The notes under the pieces: model-generated
Databases searched by the model: none
Seen by the model: the letters and a program-made list of their open reading frames with translations, nothing else
What the model was told of the DNA's origin: nothing
In this document: positions 27,331 to 36,780 of the stretch, one piece after another
Layout: every line of letters starts with the position of its first letter
How positions within the stretch are numbered: position 1 is the stretch's first letter
Origin: RYN-230 sp963718305
Lineage (GTDB): Bacteria > Actinomycetota > Actinomycetes > Streptosporangiales > Streptosporangiaceae
Assembly (NCBI GenBank): GCA_963718305.1
Contig: CAVQZG010000006.1
Span: forward strand, 1-64,000
Length of the DNA: 64,000 nt
Direction: 5' to 3'
Translations under genes and position numbers: made by a program

Positions 27331-27810
27331 CTAGCCGCCCGGGCCGCGCCCCGGCACCGCGCCGGGTCGCGCGGTCAGCAGCTCTTTCGGCGGCGGCGCG
27401 CCCGGATCGTGGGCCGGCGGCGGCGGCACGGTATCCATCCAGGACTTCAACCGCCCGCGCTCATGGGTCAGGTCGCGCAGGTCCGGCTCGGCGTAGCTGA
27501 ACTCCGGGGCCCAGAACAGCGCGTCGTACGGGCAGACCTCGATGCAGATCCCGCAGTACATGCAGAGCGAGAAGTCGATGGCGAACCGGTCCAGCGCGTT
27601 CCGGACCCGCTGACGGCCCCGCCCGGCCGGGCCCCCGGCCCCCGGCCCCCCGGCCGCAGGCGGCTCGGGCGTGCTGGGCACGGGCTCCTTGTGCGAGTCG
27701 ATGTAGATGCACCAGTCCGGGCACTCGCGCGCGCACAGCATGCACACCGTGCAGTTCTCCTCGAGGAGCCCGATCACCCCGCGGCTGCGGGCTGGCAGCT
27801 CAGCGCTCAC
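27331..27810 (-). CDS. Orphan NuoI-like 2[4Fe-4S] protein
   Basis: 159 aa from GTG 27810, overlapping the nuoC-like stop (GTGA). Two cluster motifs, CTVCMLCARECPDW and CMYCGICIEVCPYDAL, are separated by a Pro/Gly-rich insert (about 45-65) that is longer than in usual NuoI. The Pro-rich C-terminal tail is also unusual. It would carry electrons between iron-sulfur clusters. It lacks the N-terminal segment of the main-operon NuoI (53274-53912). Last gene of an orphan B-C-I trio. Confidence 0.88.
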   Translation of the reverse strand: MSAELPARSRGVIGLLEENCTVCMLCARECPDWCIYIDSHKEPVPSTPEPPAAGGPGAGGPAGRGRQRVRNALDRFAIDFSLCMYCGICIEVCPYDALFWAPEFSYAEPDLRDLTHERGRLKSWMDTVPPPPAHDPGAPPPKELLTARPGAVPGRGPGG

Positions 27811-28361
27811 GAGGCCGGCCACCCGTCGTGAATCGCGGGCGCCGGGATCCGGCGGCGGCCGCGGGCGCCGTCTTGCTCGCCTGGCTCCTTCGCACCCGGC
27901 CAGTCCTTTTCCCGCCTTGCGGCCAGGACAAAATCTTTCCGCAACGGAACACCGTCGAAGCCCTCCGGCAGCAGCAGGGGATCCAGTCCCGGGTGGCCGT
28001 CGAAGACGACGCCGAACATCTCGTGTGTCTCCCGTTCGTGCCAGGCCGCACCGCGGTAGACGCCGGTGGCCGTGGCCAGGCGCGGCTCACCGGCCAGCAG
28101 GGTCCGCAGCAGCAGGTGGTGCCGCCCGGCCAGTGAGTACACGTGCGCCAGCACGGCCACCCCGGCGTCCAGTTCGTCCACCCCGGTCAGCCAGTCGAAG
28201 AAGTCACAGCCCAGCTCGTCCCGGGCGCAGGCCAGGGCGGGCAGCCACGCCTGGGCCGGCACCGTTACCGTGATCATGTCCGGGGTGACCTCGCTGTCCA
28301 GCGCCGGTCCCTCCGGGGCCACGACTGCCTGCAGCCGGCTGACGACCGCCTCCGGGGTCAC
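27807..28361 (-). CDS. Orphan NuoC-like subunit
   Basis: 184 aa from GTG 28361, in a GTGA overlap with the gene before. LGCDFFDWLTGVDELDAGVA and WHERETHEMFGVVFDGHPGL, then PLRKDF, are the 30-kDa subunit signature of complex I. The extension ends in a basic tail. Clearly a diverged paralog of NuoC at 61356-62096. Confidence 0.9.
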   Translation of the reverse strand: MTPEAVVSRLQAVVAPEGPALDSEVTPDMITVTVPAQAWLPALACARDELGCDFFDWLTGVDELDAGVAVLAHVYSLAGRHHLLLRTLLAGEPRLATATGVYRGAAWHERETHEMFGVVFDGHPGLDPLLLPEGFDGVPLRKDFVLAARREKDWPGAKEPGEQDGARGRRRIPAPAIHDGWPAS

Positions 28362-28822
28362 GGGTGCCCCGCCACGTTCGCGGCGGCCGGGTGCTGGCGG
28401 GCGAGGACGTCCAGGCCGTGCAGCAGTGCCTCCGGCCGGGGCGGGCAGCCGGGCACGTAGACGTCGACCGGGATGAGCTGGTCCACGCCCTTGGTCACGC
28501 AGTAGGAGTCCCAGTAGGGGCCGCCGCTGTTGGAGCACGCCCCGAAGGACAGCACCCACCTGGGCTCCGGCACTCGCTGGTAGGCCTGGACCACCAGCGG
28601 CGCGAGCTTGTCCGTGACGGTGCCGGCCACGATGAACACGTTGGCCAGGACCGGATCCGGGGCGGCCGGGCCGCTCACCCGGCTGAGGGCCGCCGCGCAC
28701 TCGACCGCGCAGCAGGCGAGCCCGGCGTCGAAGACCCACAGCGCGTAACCCCGGCCCGTATCCAGGACGGTCGCGCTGATGTCGCGCGCCGCCCGTGGTG
28801 AGGGCAGGTCCACGGCAACCAC
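28358..28822 (-). CDS. Orphan NuoB-like subunit
   Basis: 154 aa from GTG 28822. The four N2-cluster cysteines are visible in LACCAVECA, FGACSNSGG and VPGCPPRPEALL. FIVAGTVTDKLAPLVVQAYQ is the conserved core. There is no orphan nuoD, which in complex I forms the quinone site with NuoB. The trio is divergent from korAB, 312 bp apart, suggesting that KorAB-reduced ferredoxin could be its electron donor (inference). Confidence 0.9.
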   Translation of the reverse strand: MVAVDLPSPRAARDISATVLDTGRGYALWVFDAGLACCAVECAAALSRVSGPAAPDPVLANVFIVAGTVTDKLAPLVVQAYQRVPEPRWVLSFGACSNSGGPYWDSYCVTKGVDQLIPVDVYVPGCPPRPEALLHGLDVLARQHPAAANVAGHP

Positions 28823-29134
28823 CGGCTCAGAGTACCCGGGATGACCTGCCGCGGCCGGACCGCCCGCGGCCCGCGGTGAACCCGGGCCCAGGCCCGGACG
28901 TCATACGAAGTAGCCACGGGCTCCGGCGCTCACCAGGCGAACCGAATTGATGTGAGATAGGTCACTACTTATTCACAGAGCACGTGCTCGGCGCAGGAGC
29001 AGCGCAACTGCGCTGTAACATTGTTTTCAATCCCAACTCAGCCCCGGACGCGGTGCGTGCCGGGTGCGGCGTTCGCCGGCCTCGCGCTGCTCGACAGCGT
29101 CGGCCACGCGGCGCGCCGAGGAGGTTCTCCGACT

Positions 29135-31006
29135 GTGACCAAGCAGGTCCAGCAGCTCGATCGCGTCATCATCCGTTTCGCGGGCGACTCAGGCGACGGC
29201 ATGCAGCTCGCCGGCGACCGCTTCACTCAGGAAACGGCCGCGTTCGGCAACGATCTCTCGACCCTGCCGAACTTCCCCGCCGAGATCCGCGCCCCGGCCG
29301 GGACGCTCCCGGGGGTATCCAGCTTCCAGCTGCACTTCGCCGACCACGACATCCTGACCCCCGGTGATGCGCCTGATGTGCTCGTGGCCATGAACCCGGC
29401 CGCGCTCAAGGCCAACCTGGCCGACGTGCCGCGCGGCGCGGACATCATCGCCAACACCGACGAGTTCACCAAGCGCAACCTCACCCGGGTCGGCTACGCG
29501 GCCAACCCGCTGGAGGATGGCTCGCTGTCCGGCTACAACGTGCACGCGGTGGCGGTCACGTCGATGACGGTCAAGGCCCTCGAGGAGATCGACGTCTCCC
29601 GCAAGGAAGCCGAGCGGGCCAAGAACATGTTCGCGCTCGGGCTGCTCTCCTGGCTCTACAACCGGCCGCTGGAGGGCACGCTCAAGTTCCTGAAGTCGAA
29701 GTTCGCGAACAAGCCCGAGATCATGAAGGCGAACATCACCGCCTTCCAGGCCGGCTGGAACTTCGGCGAGACCACCGAGGCCTTCTCGGTCCAGTACGAG
29801 GTCAAGCCCGCGACCCTGGCCCCGGGCACCTACCGGAACATCACCGGCAACAGCGCCCTGTCCTACGGCCTGGTCGCCGCGTCCCGGCGGTCCGGGCTGC
29901 CCCTGTTCCTGGGCGCCTACCCGATCACGCCGGCCTCGGACATCCTGCACGAGCTGTCCAAGCACAAGCGGTTCGGGGTCCGCACGTTCCAGGCCGAGGA
30001 CGAGATCTCCGGCGTCGGCGCGGCGCTCGGCGCGTCCTTCGGCGGGGCGCTGGGCGTGACGAGCACGTCGGGCCCGGGCATGGCGCTCAAGGCCGAGACC
30101 ATCGGCCTGGCCGTGTCGCTCGAACTGCCGCTGATCGTCATCGACGTCCAGCGGGCCGGGCCGTCCACCGGGATGCCGACCAAGACCGAGCAGGCCGACC
30201 TGCTGATGGCGCTGTACGGCCGGAACGGGGAGTCCCCGGTCGCGGTGCTGGCCCCGGCCACCCCGTCGGACTGCTTCGAGATCGCCCTGGAAGCGGTGCG
30301 GATCGCCACCAAGTACCGCACTCCCGTGATCATCCTGTCCGACGGCTACCTGGCCAACGGCTCGGAGCCCTGGCGCATCCCCGACCCGGCCGGCCTGCCG
30401 AAGCTGCGGGACGAGTTCTCCTTCTCCAGCCCCGGCGAATGGAGCAGCGCGGACGGCGGCAAGCCCGACTTCCGGCCCTACCAGCGGAACCCGGACACCC
30501 TGGCCCGGCCGTGGGCCATTCCGGGCACCCCCGGCCTGGAACACCGCATCGGCGGGATCGAGAAGGCAGACGGCACCGGCACCATCTCCTACGACGCCGG
30601 TAACCACGACCGGATGGTCCGGCTGCGGCAGGCGAAGGTCGACGGCATCGCGGCCGACATCGGGCCGCTCACCGTGGACGACCCGGACGGCCAGGCCAGG
30701 GTGCTGGTACTGGGCTGGGGATCCACGTTCGGATCTATCGGCGCCGCCGTGCGCCGCATCCGGGTGGCGGGTGGCTCGGTGGCCCAGGCCCACCTGCGCA
30801 ACCTGTCCCCGTTCCCGGCCAACCTCGGCGACGTCCTGGCCAGCTACGACAAGGTGCTGGTCCCGGAGATCAACCTGGGGCAGCTCTCGCTCGTGCTGCG
30901 CGGGCGCTACCTGACCGACGTGATCTCCTACAACCGGGTGCGCGGACTCCCGTTCCGTGCCGCCGAACTGGCCGGCGTGATCCAGGATGTGATCGACAAT
31001 GTCTAA
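29135..31006 (+). CDS. korA: 2-oxoacid:ferredoxin oxidoreductase, subunit alpha (gamma-alpha fusion)
   Basis: 623 aa from GTG 29135 with GAGGAGG upstream. The N-terminal gamma domain has VIIRFAGDSGDGMQLAGDRF. The alpha domain has FLGAYPITPASDILHELSKH and TSTSGPGMALKAETIGLAVS, and RAGPSTGMPTKTEQADLLMA is the conserved binding loop. With KorB it oxidatively decarboxylates 2-oxoglutarate (or a related 2-oxoacid) to the acyl-CoA, reducing ferredoxin; it is an alternative to the 2-oxoglutarate dehydrogenase step. Overlaps korB by 8 bp. Length matches actinobacterial KorA. Confidence 0.95.
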   Translation: MTKQVQQLDRVIIRFAGDSGDGMQLAGDRFTQETAAFGNDLSTLPNFPAEIRAPAGTLPGVSSFQLHFADHDILTPGDAPDVLVAMNPAALKANLADVPRGADIIANTDEFTKRNLTRVGYAANPLEDGSLSGYNVHAVAVTSMTVKALEEIDVSRKEAERAKNMFALGLLSWLYNRPLEGTLKFLKSKFANKPEIMKANITAFQAGWNFGETTEAFSVQYEVKPATLAPGTYRNITGNSALSYGLVAASRRSGLPLFLGAYPITPASDILHELSKHKRFGVRTFQAEDEISGVGAALGASFGGALGVTSTSGPGMALKAETIGLAVSLELPLIVIDVQRAGPSTGMPTKTEQADLLMALYGRNGESPVAVLAPATPSDCFEIALEAVRIATKYRTPVIILSDGYLANGSEPWRIPDPAGLPKLRDEFSFSSPGEWSSADGGKPDFRPYQRNPDTLARPWAIPGTPGLEHRIGGIEKADGTGTISYDAGNHDRMVRLRQAKVDGIAADIGPLTVDDPDGQARVLVLGWGSTFGSIGAAVRRIRVAGGSVAQAHLRNLSPFPANLGDVLASYDKVLVPEINLGQLSLVLRGRYLTDVISYNRVRGLPFRAAELAGVIQDVIDNV

Positions 31007-32094
31007 CGGTGCACACGGCGGGGCTAACGACGGGGCGCTGGAGGCTGGCCGCAGGCCGGCCTCGCTGACCCTGGTGCCGGTGGCCGACGAGAAGCTCGGC
31101 ACCAAGGACTTCAAGTCCGACCAGGAGGTGCGCTGGTGCCCCGGGTGCGGCGACTACGCCATCCTGGCCGCGTTCCAGTCGTTCCTGCCCGAATTGGAGA
31201 TCCCCCGGGAGAACCTGGTGATGATCTCGGGTATCGGGTGCTCGTCCCGGCTGCCGTACTACGTGGACAGCTACGGGATGCACTCCATCCACGGGCGCGC
31301 GCCGGCCATCGCGACCGGGCTGGCCGCCTCCCGCCCCGACCTGTCGGTGTGGGTGATCACCGGGGACGGCGACGCGCTGTCGATCGGCGGCAACCACCTC
31401 ATCCACGCGCTGCGGCGGAACGTGAACATTAAGATCCTGCTGTTCAACAACCGGATCTACGGGCTGACCAAGGGCCAGTACTCGCCGACGTCGGAGCAGG
31501 GCAAGGTGACCAAGTTCGACGCCGTTCGGCTCGCTGGACACCCCGTTCAACCCGGTCTCGCTCGCGCTCGGCGCCGAGGCCAGCTTCGTGGCCCGCACCA
31601 TCGACTCCGACCGCAAGCACCTGACCAGCGTGCTGCGGGCCGCCGCCGATCACCGCGGGACGGCGTTCGTGGAGATCTACCAGAACTGCCCGATCTTCAA
31701 CGACGACGCGTTCGTGCCACTGACCAGCCCGGAGTCGCGGGATGACACGCTGATCCGGCTGGAGCACGGTGAGCCGGTCCGGTTCGGCGCGGACCGCAGC
31801 CGCGGACTGCGCTTCGGCCGCACCGGCTCGCTGGAGGCTGTGGACGTGGCCGGGGCCGACCCCGATTCGCTGGTCGTGCACGACGCGCACGCGGCGGACC
31901 CGTCCTATGCGTTCGCCTTGTCCCGGCTGGACAGCGCGGACTTCGCGCACACCCCCATCGGCGTGTTCCGGCAGCAGCCGCGGGCCAGCTACGACGACCT
32001 GATGGCTGAGCAGATCGCCGCGGCCCGGGCCCGGCAGGGCGAGGGCGACCTGGCCGAGCTGCTGGCGGGCTCGGACACCTGGCAGGTCGGCTGA
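30999..32094 (+). pseudogene. korB: 2-oxoacid:ferredoxin oxidoreductase, subunit beta, with one-base insertion
   Basis: ATG 30999 within the end of korA. RWCPGCGDYAILAAFQSFLP, then GIGCSSRLPYYVDSYGMHS, and the thiamine-diphosphate motif GDGDALSIGGNHLIHALRRN with NNRIYGLTKGQYSPT. The frame breaks after KVTK: removing one T of the TT at 31515-31516 restores KSTPFGSLDTPFNPVSLALG, and the rest runs intact to 32094 (365 aa). No other damage is seen, so a sequencing or assembly error is as likely as a real mutation. Confidence 0.92.
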
Positions 32095-32163
32095 TCCCGG
32101 TCGGCTGACCCAGGATCGATTAGCACACGATTGGCTGGCCCACGATTGGCTGACACCGTGCCG

Positions 32164-32928
32164 ATGAGCGTCCGGGTCGAGCGGGACGGTCCGGTCAGCA
32201 CGGTCATCCTGGACCGGCCGGCGGTGCGTAACGCGGTCGACGGCCCCACCGCCGCCGCGCTGGCCGAAGCCTTCCGCGAGTTCGAGGCGGACGACAGCGC
32301 CCGCGCCGCCGTGCTGTGCGGAGCGGGCGGCACGTTCTGCGCCGGGGCCGACCTGAAGGCCCTCGGCAGCCCGGACGGGAACCGGGCCGAGCCCGACGGG
32401 GACGGGCCGATGGGCCCCACCCGGATGCGGCTGTCCAAGCCGGTCATCGCGGCGATCGGCGGGCACGCGGTCGCGGGCGGACTGGAACTCGCGCTGTGGT
32501 GCGACCTGCGGGTGGCCGAGGAGGACGCGGTCCTCGGGGTGTTCTGCCGCCGGTGGGGTGTGCCGCTGATCGACGGCGGCACCGTCCGGCTGCCGCAGAT
32601 CGTCGGCCTGGGCCGGGCGCTGGACCTGATCCTCACCGGACGGCCCGTCCCGGCGGCCGAGGCGCTGGCTATGGGCCTGGTCAGCCGGGTGGTCCCGCCC
32701 GGGGAGGCACGCGCCGCGGCGGAGGCGCTGGCCCACGAGCTCGCGTCGCTGCCCCAGGCCTGCCTGCGCAGCGACCGCCAGTCCACACTCGAAAGCCTGC
32801 CCCTCACCGAGGCCGCTGCGCTGGACAACGAGTTCCGCCACGGCAGGTCCGTGCTGGCCGATCCGGGCCTGGCCGAGGAGATCGGCCGCTTTGGTGCTGG
32901 GGCCGGCCGGGGCGGCGCACCTGCCTGA
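32164..32928 (+). CDS. Enoyl-CoA hydratase/isomerase family protein
   Basis: 254 aa from ATG 32164; an upstream GTG at 32158 is possible. The crotonase-fold oxyanion-hole segments GTFCAGADLKALGS and GGHAVAGGLELALWCDLRVA are present, followed by FCRRWGVPLIDGGTVRLPQI, typical of actinobacterial EchA proteins. It would hydrate or isomerise acyl-CoA thioesters in the cytosol. It follows korB by 69 bp and may be cotranscribed. Substrate cannot be told from sequence. Confidence 0.9.
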   Translation: MSVRVERDGPVSTVILDRPAVRNAVDGPTAAALAEAFREFEADDSARAAVLCGAGGTFCAGADLKALGSPDGNRAEPDGDGPMGPTRMRLSKPVIAAIGGHAVAGGLELALWCDLRVAEEDAVLGVFCRRWGVPLIDGGTVRLPQIVGLGRALDLILTGRPVPAAEALAMGLVSRVVPPGEARAAAEALAHELASLPQACLRSDRQSTLESLPLTEAAALDNEFRHGRSVLADPGLAEEIGRFGAGAGRGGAPA

Positions 32929-33086
32929 GCTGTGCCCCTGCGCGGCCGCCTCACCAGGGTCGTACGGCCCGCCACCTATCCCCCGACGGCGAGAAATCGT
33001 ACAATTACGGAAAGTAATGTCCGCAGGTACCGGCGCTGAGTAGGGTGAGGGACGGCGCGGGCGGCACTCGACGTTCGGGGGACGGC

Positions 33087-33662
33087 ATGACAGGACGCGT
33101 AGGCAAGACCAGGAACATCTGGCTGATCTGGCTGATCTGGCCGCTGATCACACTCGGCATCTACCACTTCGTCTGGTACTACAAGATCAACCGCGAGGCG
33201 CGCGATTTCGACGAGAACATCGACGTGGAGCCCGGGCTATCCCTGCTGGCCATCCTGATCGGGTGGATCATCATTGTGCCGCCGTTCGTGTCGATCTACC
33301 GGACCGGCGAGCGGATCGCGCAGATGCAGGAAGACGCGGGCATGGAACGGTCCTGCAACGGCTGGATCGGCCTGGTGCTCAGCTTCTTCGCCGGGCTGTA
33401 CTCGCTCTACTACCAGTACGAGCTCAACCGGATCTGGGCCCGGCTGGGAAACCCGCAGGAGGGTTCCCTGGTGGCCCTGCCGGTCGGCGCGGCCGTCCCG
33501 GCCAGCACGCCGGACGGCGTTCCCGACGGGCCCGCAAATGGGACCCCGAATGGGACCGCGGCCGGAGAGGCTCAGGCGGCGCGGTCCGGCGGCGCCCCGG
33601 GCCTGCGCTCCGACGAGTCCAGCAAGAACGGCCCGGAGGACGGCAGCTCCGCCGGGGCCTGA
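33087..33662 (+). CDS. DUF4234-family membrane protein
   Basis: 191 aa from ATG 33087. Three membrane helices: IWLIWLIWPLITLGIYHFVW, LSLLAILIGWIIIVPPFVSI and GWIGLVLSFFAGLYSLYYQY, with YYKINREARDF and ELNRIWARLG of DUF4234. The C-terminal roughly 65 aa is a hydrophilic Gly/Pro/Asn tail. Its last 91 bp overlap the 3' end of the convergent MFS gene. Function unknown. Confidence 0.88.
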   Translation: MTGRVGKTRNIWLIWLIWPLITLGIYHFVWYYKINREARDFDENIDVEPGLSLLAILIGWIIIVPPFVSIYRTGERIAQMQEDAGMERSCNGWIGLVLSFFAGLYSLYYQYELNRIWARLGNPQEGSLVALPVGAAVPASTPDGVPDGPANGTPNGTAAGEAQAARSGGAPGLRSDESSKNGPEDGSSAGA

Positions 33663-35047
33663 GCGGGGGTCGCGCCGCTCACCACCTCGCCGCCGGAGAC
33701 CTCGTCCAGGCTCCGCCGGGCCGGCTCGGGCAGCACCAGGCTGAGCAGCAGGCCGAGGACGGAAACGCCCGCCGTAAGCAGGAGCGTGCCGCGCAGGCCC
33801 AGTGAGGACTGCAGCACGGGGAAGAGGAACACGCCGATGAAGGCGCCGAGCTTGCCAACCCCGGCGGAGATGCCATGCCCGGTGGCGCGCATCGTGACCG
33901 GGAACAGCTCGCTCGGCATCACGAACGTGGTCATGTTCGGCCCGAACTCGGTGAAGAAGTAGCTGACCCCGTACACCAGCAGGAACGGCACCACCGCGGT
34001 GGTCAGCCCCGGCACCAGGCCGATCACGGCGAAGCACAGCCCCATCACGGCGAAGCCGATGATCTGCAGGCGCCGGTGCCCGATCTGGTCCATCCGGGCG
34101 ATGCCCAGCAGGTAACCGGGCACGGCCGCCACCGTGAAGATCACCAGCTGGATGGCGATGGTGGTCATCGTCGAGGAATGCGGCGAGATCAGCCCGATGA
34201 TCTGCGGCGTGGAGATCGTGTTGCCGTAGTAGGCGTAGTCCAGCAGGAACCAGCAGCCCGCCGTGCCGGCCAGCGTCACCAGCCACCGGCGGTTGGTGAG
34301 GAACGCGCGCAGGCCCATCCGGTGCCGGATGGCCGGCCGCGGCTCGGCGATCACCGCGCCCTGGCTGAACTCGGACAGGCCGAGGACGGCCGTCCCGTGG
34401 CGGCCCTGGACCTGGGCCTGGTACCGGGGTGACTCGGGCATCTTGCGGCGCAGGTAGACCACGGCGGCGGCCGGGACCGCGCCCAGGCCCAGCAGGATCC
34501 GCCACGTGGCATCGTCGCTCACGCCGCCGCCCAGCAGGGCCAGCGCGATGAGCGGCCCCACGATGAGGCCGAGTGCCTGGGTGGAGAACACCATCCCGAC
34601 CAGCTTGCCGCGGTCCCGGCGGTTGGCGTATTCGCTCATCAGGACCGCGCTGACCGGGTAGTCACCGCCCACCCCGAAGCCGAGCACGAACCGGAACACG
34701 ATCAGGATCCAGAACGACGGCGACAGTGCCGAACCCAGCGCGCCGACCACCATGATGGCCGCGACCAGCCAATACACCCGCTTACGGCCCACCAGGTCGG
34801 CCACCCGGCCCAGCACGAGAGCGCCCAGGAACGCCGCCGCCAGCATCGTGCTGTTCAGCAGGGCCAGCTGGCCAGAACCCAGGTGCCACTGCTGCTTGAT
34901 CAGCGTGGCGGCAATCCCGATGACGAACAAGTCATAGGCATCGGTGAAGAAGCCCATGCCGGACACCAGCACCGCGCGAAGATGAAATCGGCTGATCGAC
35001 GCCTCATCCAGGGCATTCGTCAAACCCAGCGAGCGGGTCTCGGCCAC
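33572..35047 (-). CDS. MFS transporter, sugar/phosphate-symporter type
   Basis: 491 aa, twelve predicted helices. FFTDAYDLFVIGIAATLI, LGRVADLVGRKRVYW (loop 2-3 signature) and VLGFGVGGDYPVSAVLMSEY are characteristic of the sugar-porter/phosphate:H+ symporter branch. The second half starts near RMDQIGHRRLQIIGF. Ends with a hydrophilic tail of about 45 aa. ATG 35047 with AGGAGGAAT upstream. Transports a small solute with protons; the substrate is not evident. Confidence 0.9.
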   Translation of the reverse strand: MAETRSLGLTNALDEASISRFHLRAVLVSGMGFFTDAYDLFVIGIAATLIKQQWHLGSGQLALLNSTMLAAAFLGALVLGRVADLVGRKRVYWLVAAIMVVGALGSALSPSFWILIVFRFVLGFGVGGDYPVSAVLMSEYANRRDRGKLVGMVFSTQALGLIVGPLIALALLGGGVSDDATWRILLGLGAVPAAAVVYLRRKMPESPRYQAQVQGRHGTAVLGLSEFSQGAVIAEPRPAIRHRMGLRAFLTNRRWLVTLAGTAGCWFLLDYAYYGNTISTPQIIGLISPHSSTMTTIAIQLVIFTVAAVPGYLLGIARMDQIGHRRLQIIGFAVMGLCFAVIGLVPGLTTAVVPFLLVYGVSYFFTEFGPNMTTFVMPSELFPVTMRATGHGISAGVGKLGAFIGVFLFPVLQSSLGLRGTLLLTAGVSVLGLLLSLVLPEPARRSLDEVSGGEVVSGATPAQAPAELPSSGPFLLDSSERRPGAPPDRAA

Positions 35048-35236
35048 CAGGGATTCCTCCTGCGCGCGCAGGGCTGGCCTCCATCAGGCTCGCCCGCATG
35101 GCGAATGTACGTCATCTAAGCAACGCGAAACCGACAAAAAGGTGAATGGAGGATGAACGAACGATCGAGCCGGATCGCGCCGCGGCTGAGGGCGCCGGAC
35201 GCGGGCCGTTAGCGGCTGAGGGTACCGGCGCGGCCG

Positions 35237-36157
35237 TTAGCAGCTGAGGGCGCCGGACCGGGCCCGCTGGCAGGCGGCGTCCAGCGCCTCGCCGGCCGCC
35301 ACGGGGACGTCGGGAAGGACGCCGGTACCTTCCCAGTTGCCGCCCGAGACGGGGCTGAGGGCGCGGGCGACGGGGATGGTCGCCTGCAGGTGCGGCCGGA
35401 TCCGGAACCTCTCCACCGGGTGGGCGCCGCCCCGGGTGCGCTCGCCGACCACGGTGGCCCGGCCCAGTTGCTGGAGGTCGTAGGCCAGTTCCTCGCCGCC
35501 GGAGAATGTGGTGCCGCTGGTCAGCACGAAGACCGGCTTGTCCGGGCCGAACCGGCGGCCCGGCGCGAAGGGCATGGTCCAGGACTGCCGGACCTCAGCC
35601 GTGCCATCCTCGGCCGGCCGGCTTATCACGTCGATGAGATGCACCGGATCGGGGCCGAACAGGTAGGTGCACAGCATCGCCACCATGTTCGGGTCGCCGC
35701 CCAGGCACTGGCGCACGTCGATGAGGAGGGTATCGGCCGGGGCGATGAGCGTCATCGCGGCGGCCACGGCCTCCCCCGCGATCGACGGCGGGAACAGCAG
35801 CGGCTGCAGGTCGAGGTAGCCGACGTTGCCGTCGAGCCGTTCGGCCCGGGCGATCCCCCCGGCCGTGTGTCCCGCCCAGTCGGCCAGGGCGGCCAGCTCG
35901 GCCGCTTCATCACCACGTTCGGGCAGCTCGGCAGGGCTGTGCAGGAGGCGCAGGTGCTTGTCGCCGTTGAGCGACTGGAGATCCTCGGTGAGGGTCGTGG
36001 CCAGCGCTTCCTCGTCCGGCGCCCGCGTGTAGCGGCCGTCGGCGAGCCCGCCTTCCAGCAGCTGGCCGAGGTCCGCGCCGAGGCCAGGGAACACATAGCG
36101 TTCCGCGACCAGCCCGGCCAGATCACGGGTGATCGCGGTGATGTCGGCCTGCTGCAT
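35237..36157 (-). CDS. S41-family peptidase (tail-specific protease type)
   Basis: 306 aa from ATG 36157, chosen over upstream ATGs because GGAGGAC lies just before it. N-terminal helical domain (ITRDLAGLVAERYVFPGLGA), then the catalytic core DTLLIDVRQCLGGDPNM and VFVLTSGTTFSGGEELAYDL with the nucleophilic Ser, then VVGERTRGGAHPVERFRI. No PDZ domain and no signal peptide, as in the IRBP-like subgroup, so probably cytosolic. Divergent from an ArsR-type regulator 92 bp away. Confidence 0.88.
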   Translation of the reverse strand: MQQADITAITRDLAGLVAERYVFPGLGADLGQLLEGGLADGRYTRAPDEEALATTLTEDLQSLNGDKHLRLLHSPAELPERGDEAAELAALADWAGHTAGGIARAERLDGNVGYLDLQPLLFPPSIAGEAVAAAMTLIAPADTLLIDVRQCLGGDPNMVAMLCTYLFGPDPVHLIDVISRPAEDGTAEVRQSWTMPFAPGRRFGPDKPVFVLTSGTTFSGGEELAYDLQQLGRATVVGERTRGGAHPVERFRIRPHLQATIPVARALSPVSGGNWEGTGVLPDVPVAAGEALDAACQRARSGALSC

Positions 36158-36249
36158 CAGGTCCTCCGTCGGAGCTGCGGGCTGTGGGTTCGCCGCCCAG
36201 TACAGCATCCCGGTTGATAAAGCGTCAAGAATATTAGACACTTAGATTC
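36158..36249. promoter_or_regulatory. Divergent promoter region between S41 peptidase and ArsR-type genes
   Basis: An AT-rich island (GATAAAGCGTCAAGAATATT, 36217-36236) in a GC-rich context, between two divergent starts. It is likely to hold both promoters and the operator of the regulator at 36250. No exact palindrome is defined. Confidence 0.45.
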
Positions 36250-36780
36250 ATGAGCCCACCCAGGGAGCCACCCGACGAGGTGCTCACCATCACCTCCCCG
36301 GAGCAATACCGCGCCCTCGGTCACCCGCTGCGCCAGCGGCTGCTGTTCGCTCTGGGCCAGCGCCCGGCGACCATCAGCCAGCTGGCTGGGGCGCTGGACA
36401 GCCACAAGGGCAACATCGCGCATCACCTGAAGGTGCTGCGCGAGGCCGGACTGGTAGTGGTCACGGAGACCCGGCAGGTTCGCGGCGGAACCGAGCAGTA
36501 CTACCAGCGGACCGCCCGCCGGCTCGACTTCCCCGGCGAGCCGGCCGAGCACACCGGCGTCATGCTCCAGGCCGTGGCCGGCGAACTGGCCTCGGCCGCA
36601 GCGGAGCCGTTGCTGGTGCTGCGTAACATCCGGCTGACCGCGGACCAGGCCGCCCAGCTCTCGAGCACGCTGAGCGAGCTGGCCAGCGGGCTGGAAGACG
36701 CCGGGGACGGCGCGGCGCGGTACGGGTTGCTGATCGGCCTGTATCAACCGCGCCAGCCCGACCCGGCCGGCCCGGAATGA
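36250..36780 (+). CDS. ArsR/HTH-20-type transcriptional regulator
   Basis: 176 aa, ATG 36250. Winged helix: YRALGHPLRQRLLFALGQRP, then ATISQLAGALDSHKGNIAHH and LKVLREAGLVVV, followed by a wing with RQVRGGTEQYYQRTARR. The C-terminal helical part resembles ligand-sensing or dimerisation extensions of this group. No metal-binding cysteines, so probably not a metal sensor. Likely controls itself and the divergent peptidase. Confidence 0.88.
   Translation: MSPPREPPDEVLTITSPEQYRALGHPLRQRLLFALGQRPATISQLAGALDSHKGNIAHHLKVLREAGLVVVTETRQVRGGTEQYYQRTARRLDFPGEPAEHTGVMLQAVAGELASAAAEPLLVLRNIRLTADQAAQLSSTLSELASGLEDAGDGAARYGLLIGLYQPRQPDPAGPE

Noticed and set aside
29189..31114. Long minus-strand open frame opposite korA
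   Set aside because: Shadow frame produced by third-position GC bias; korA motifs are on the plus strand.
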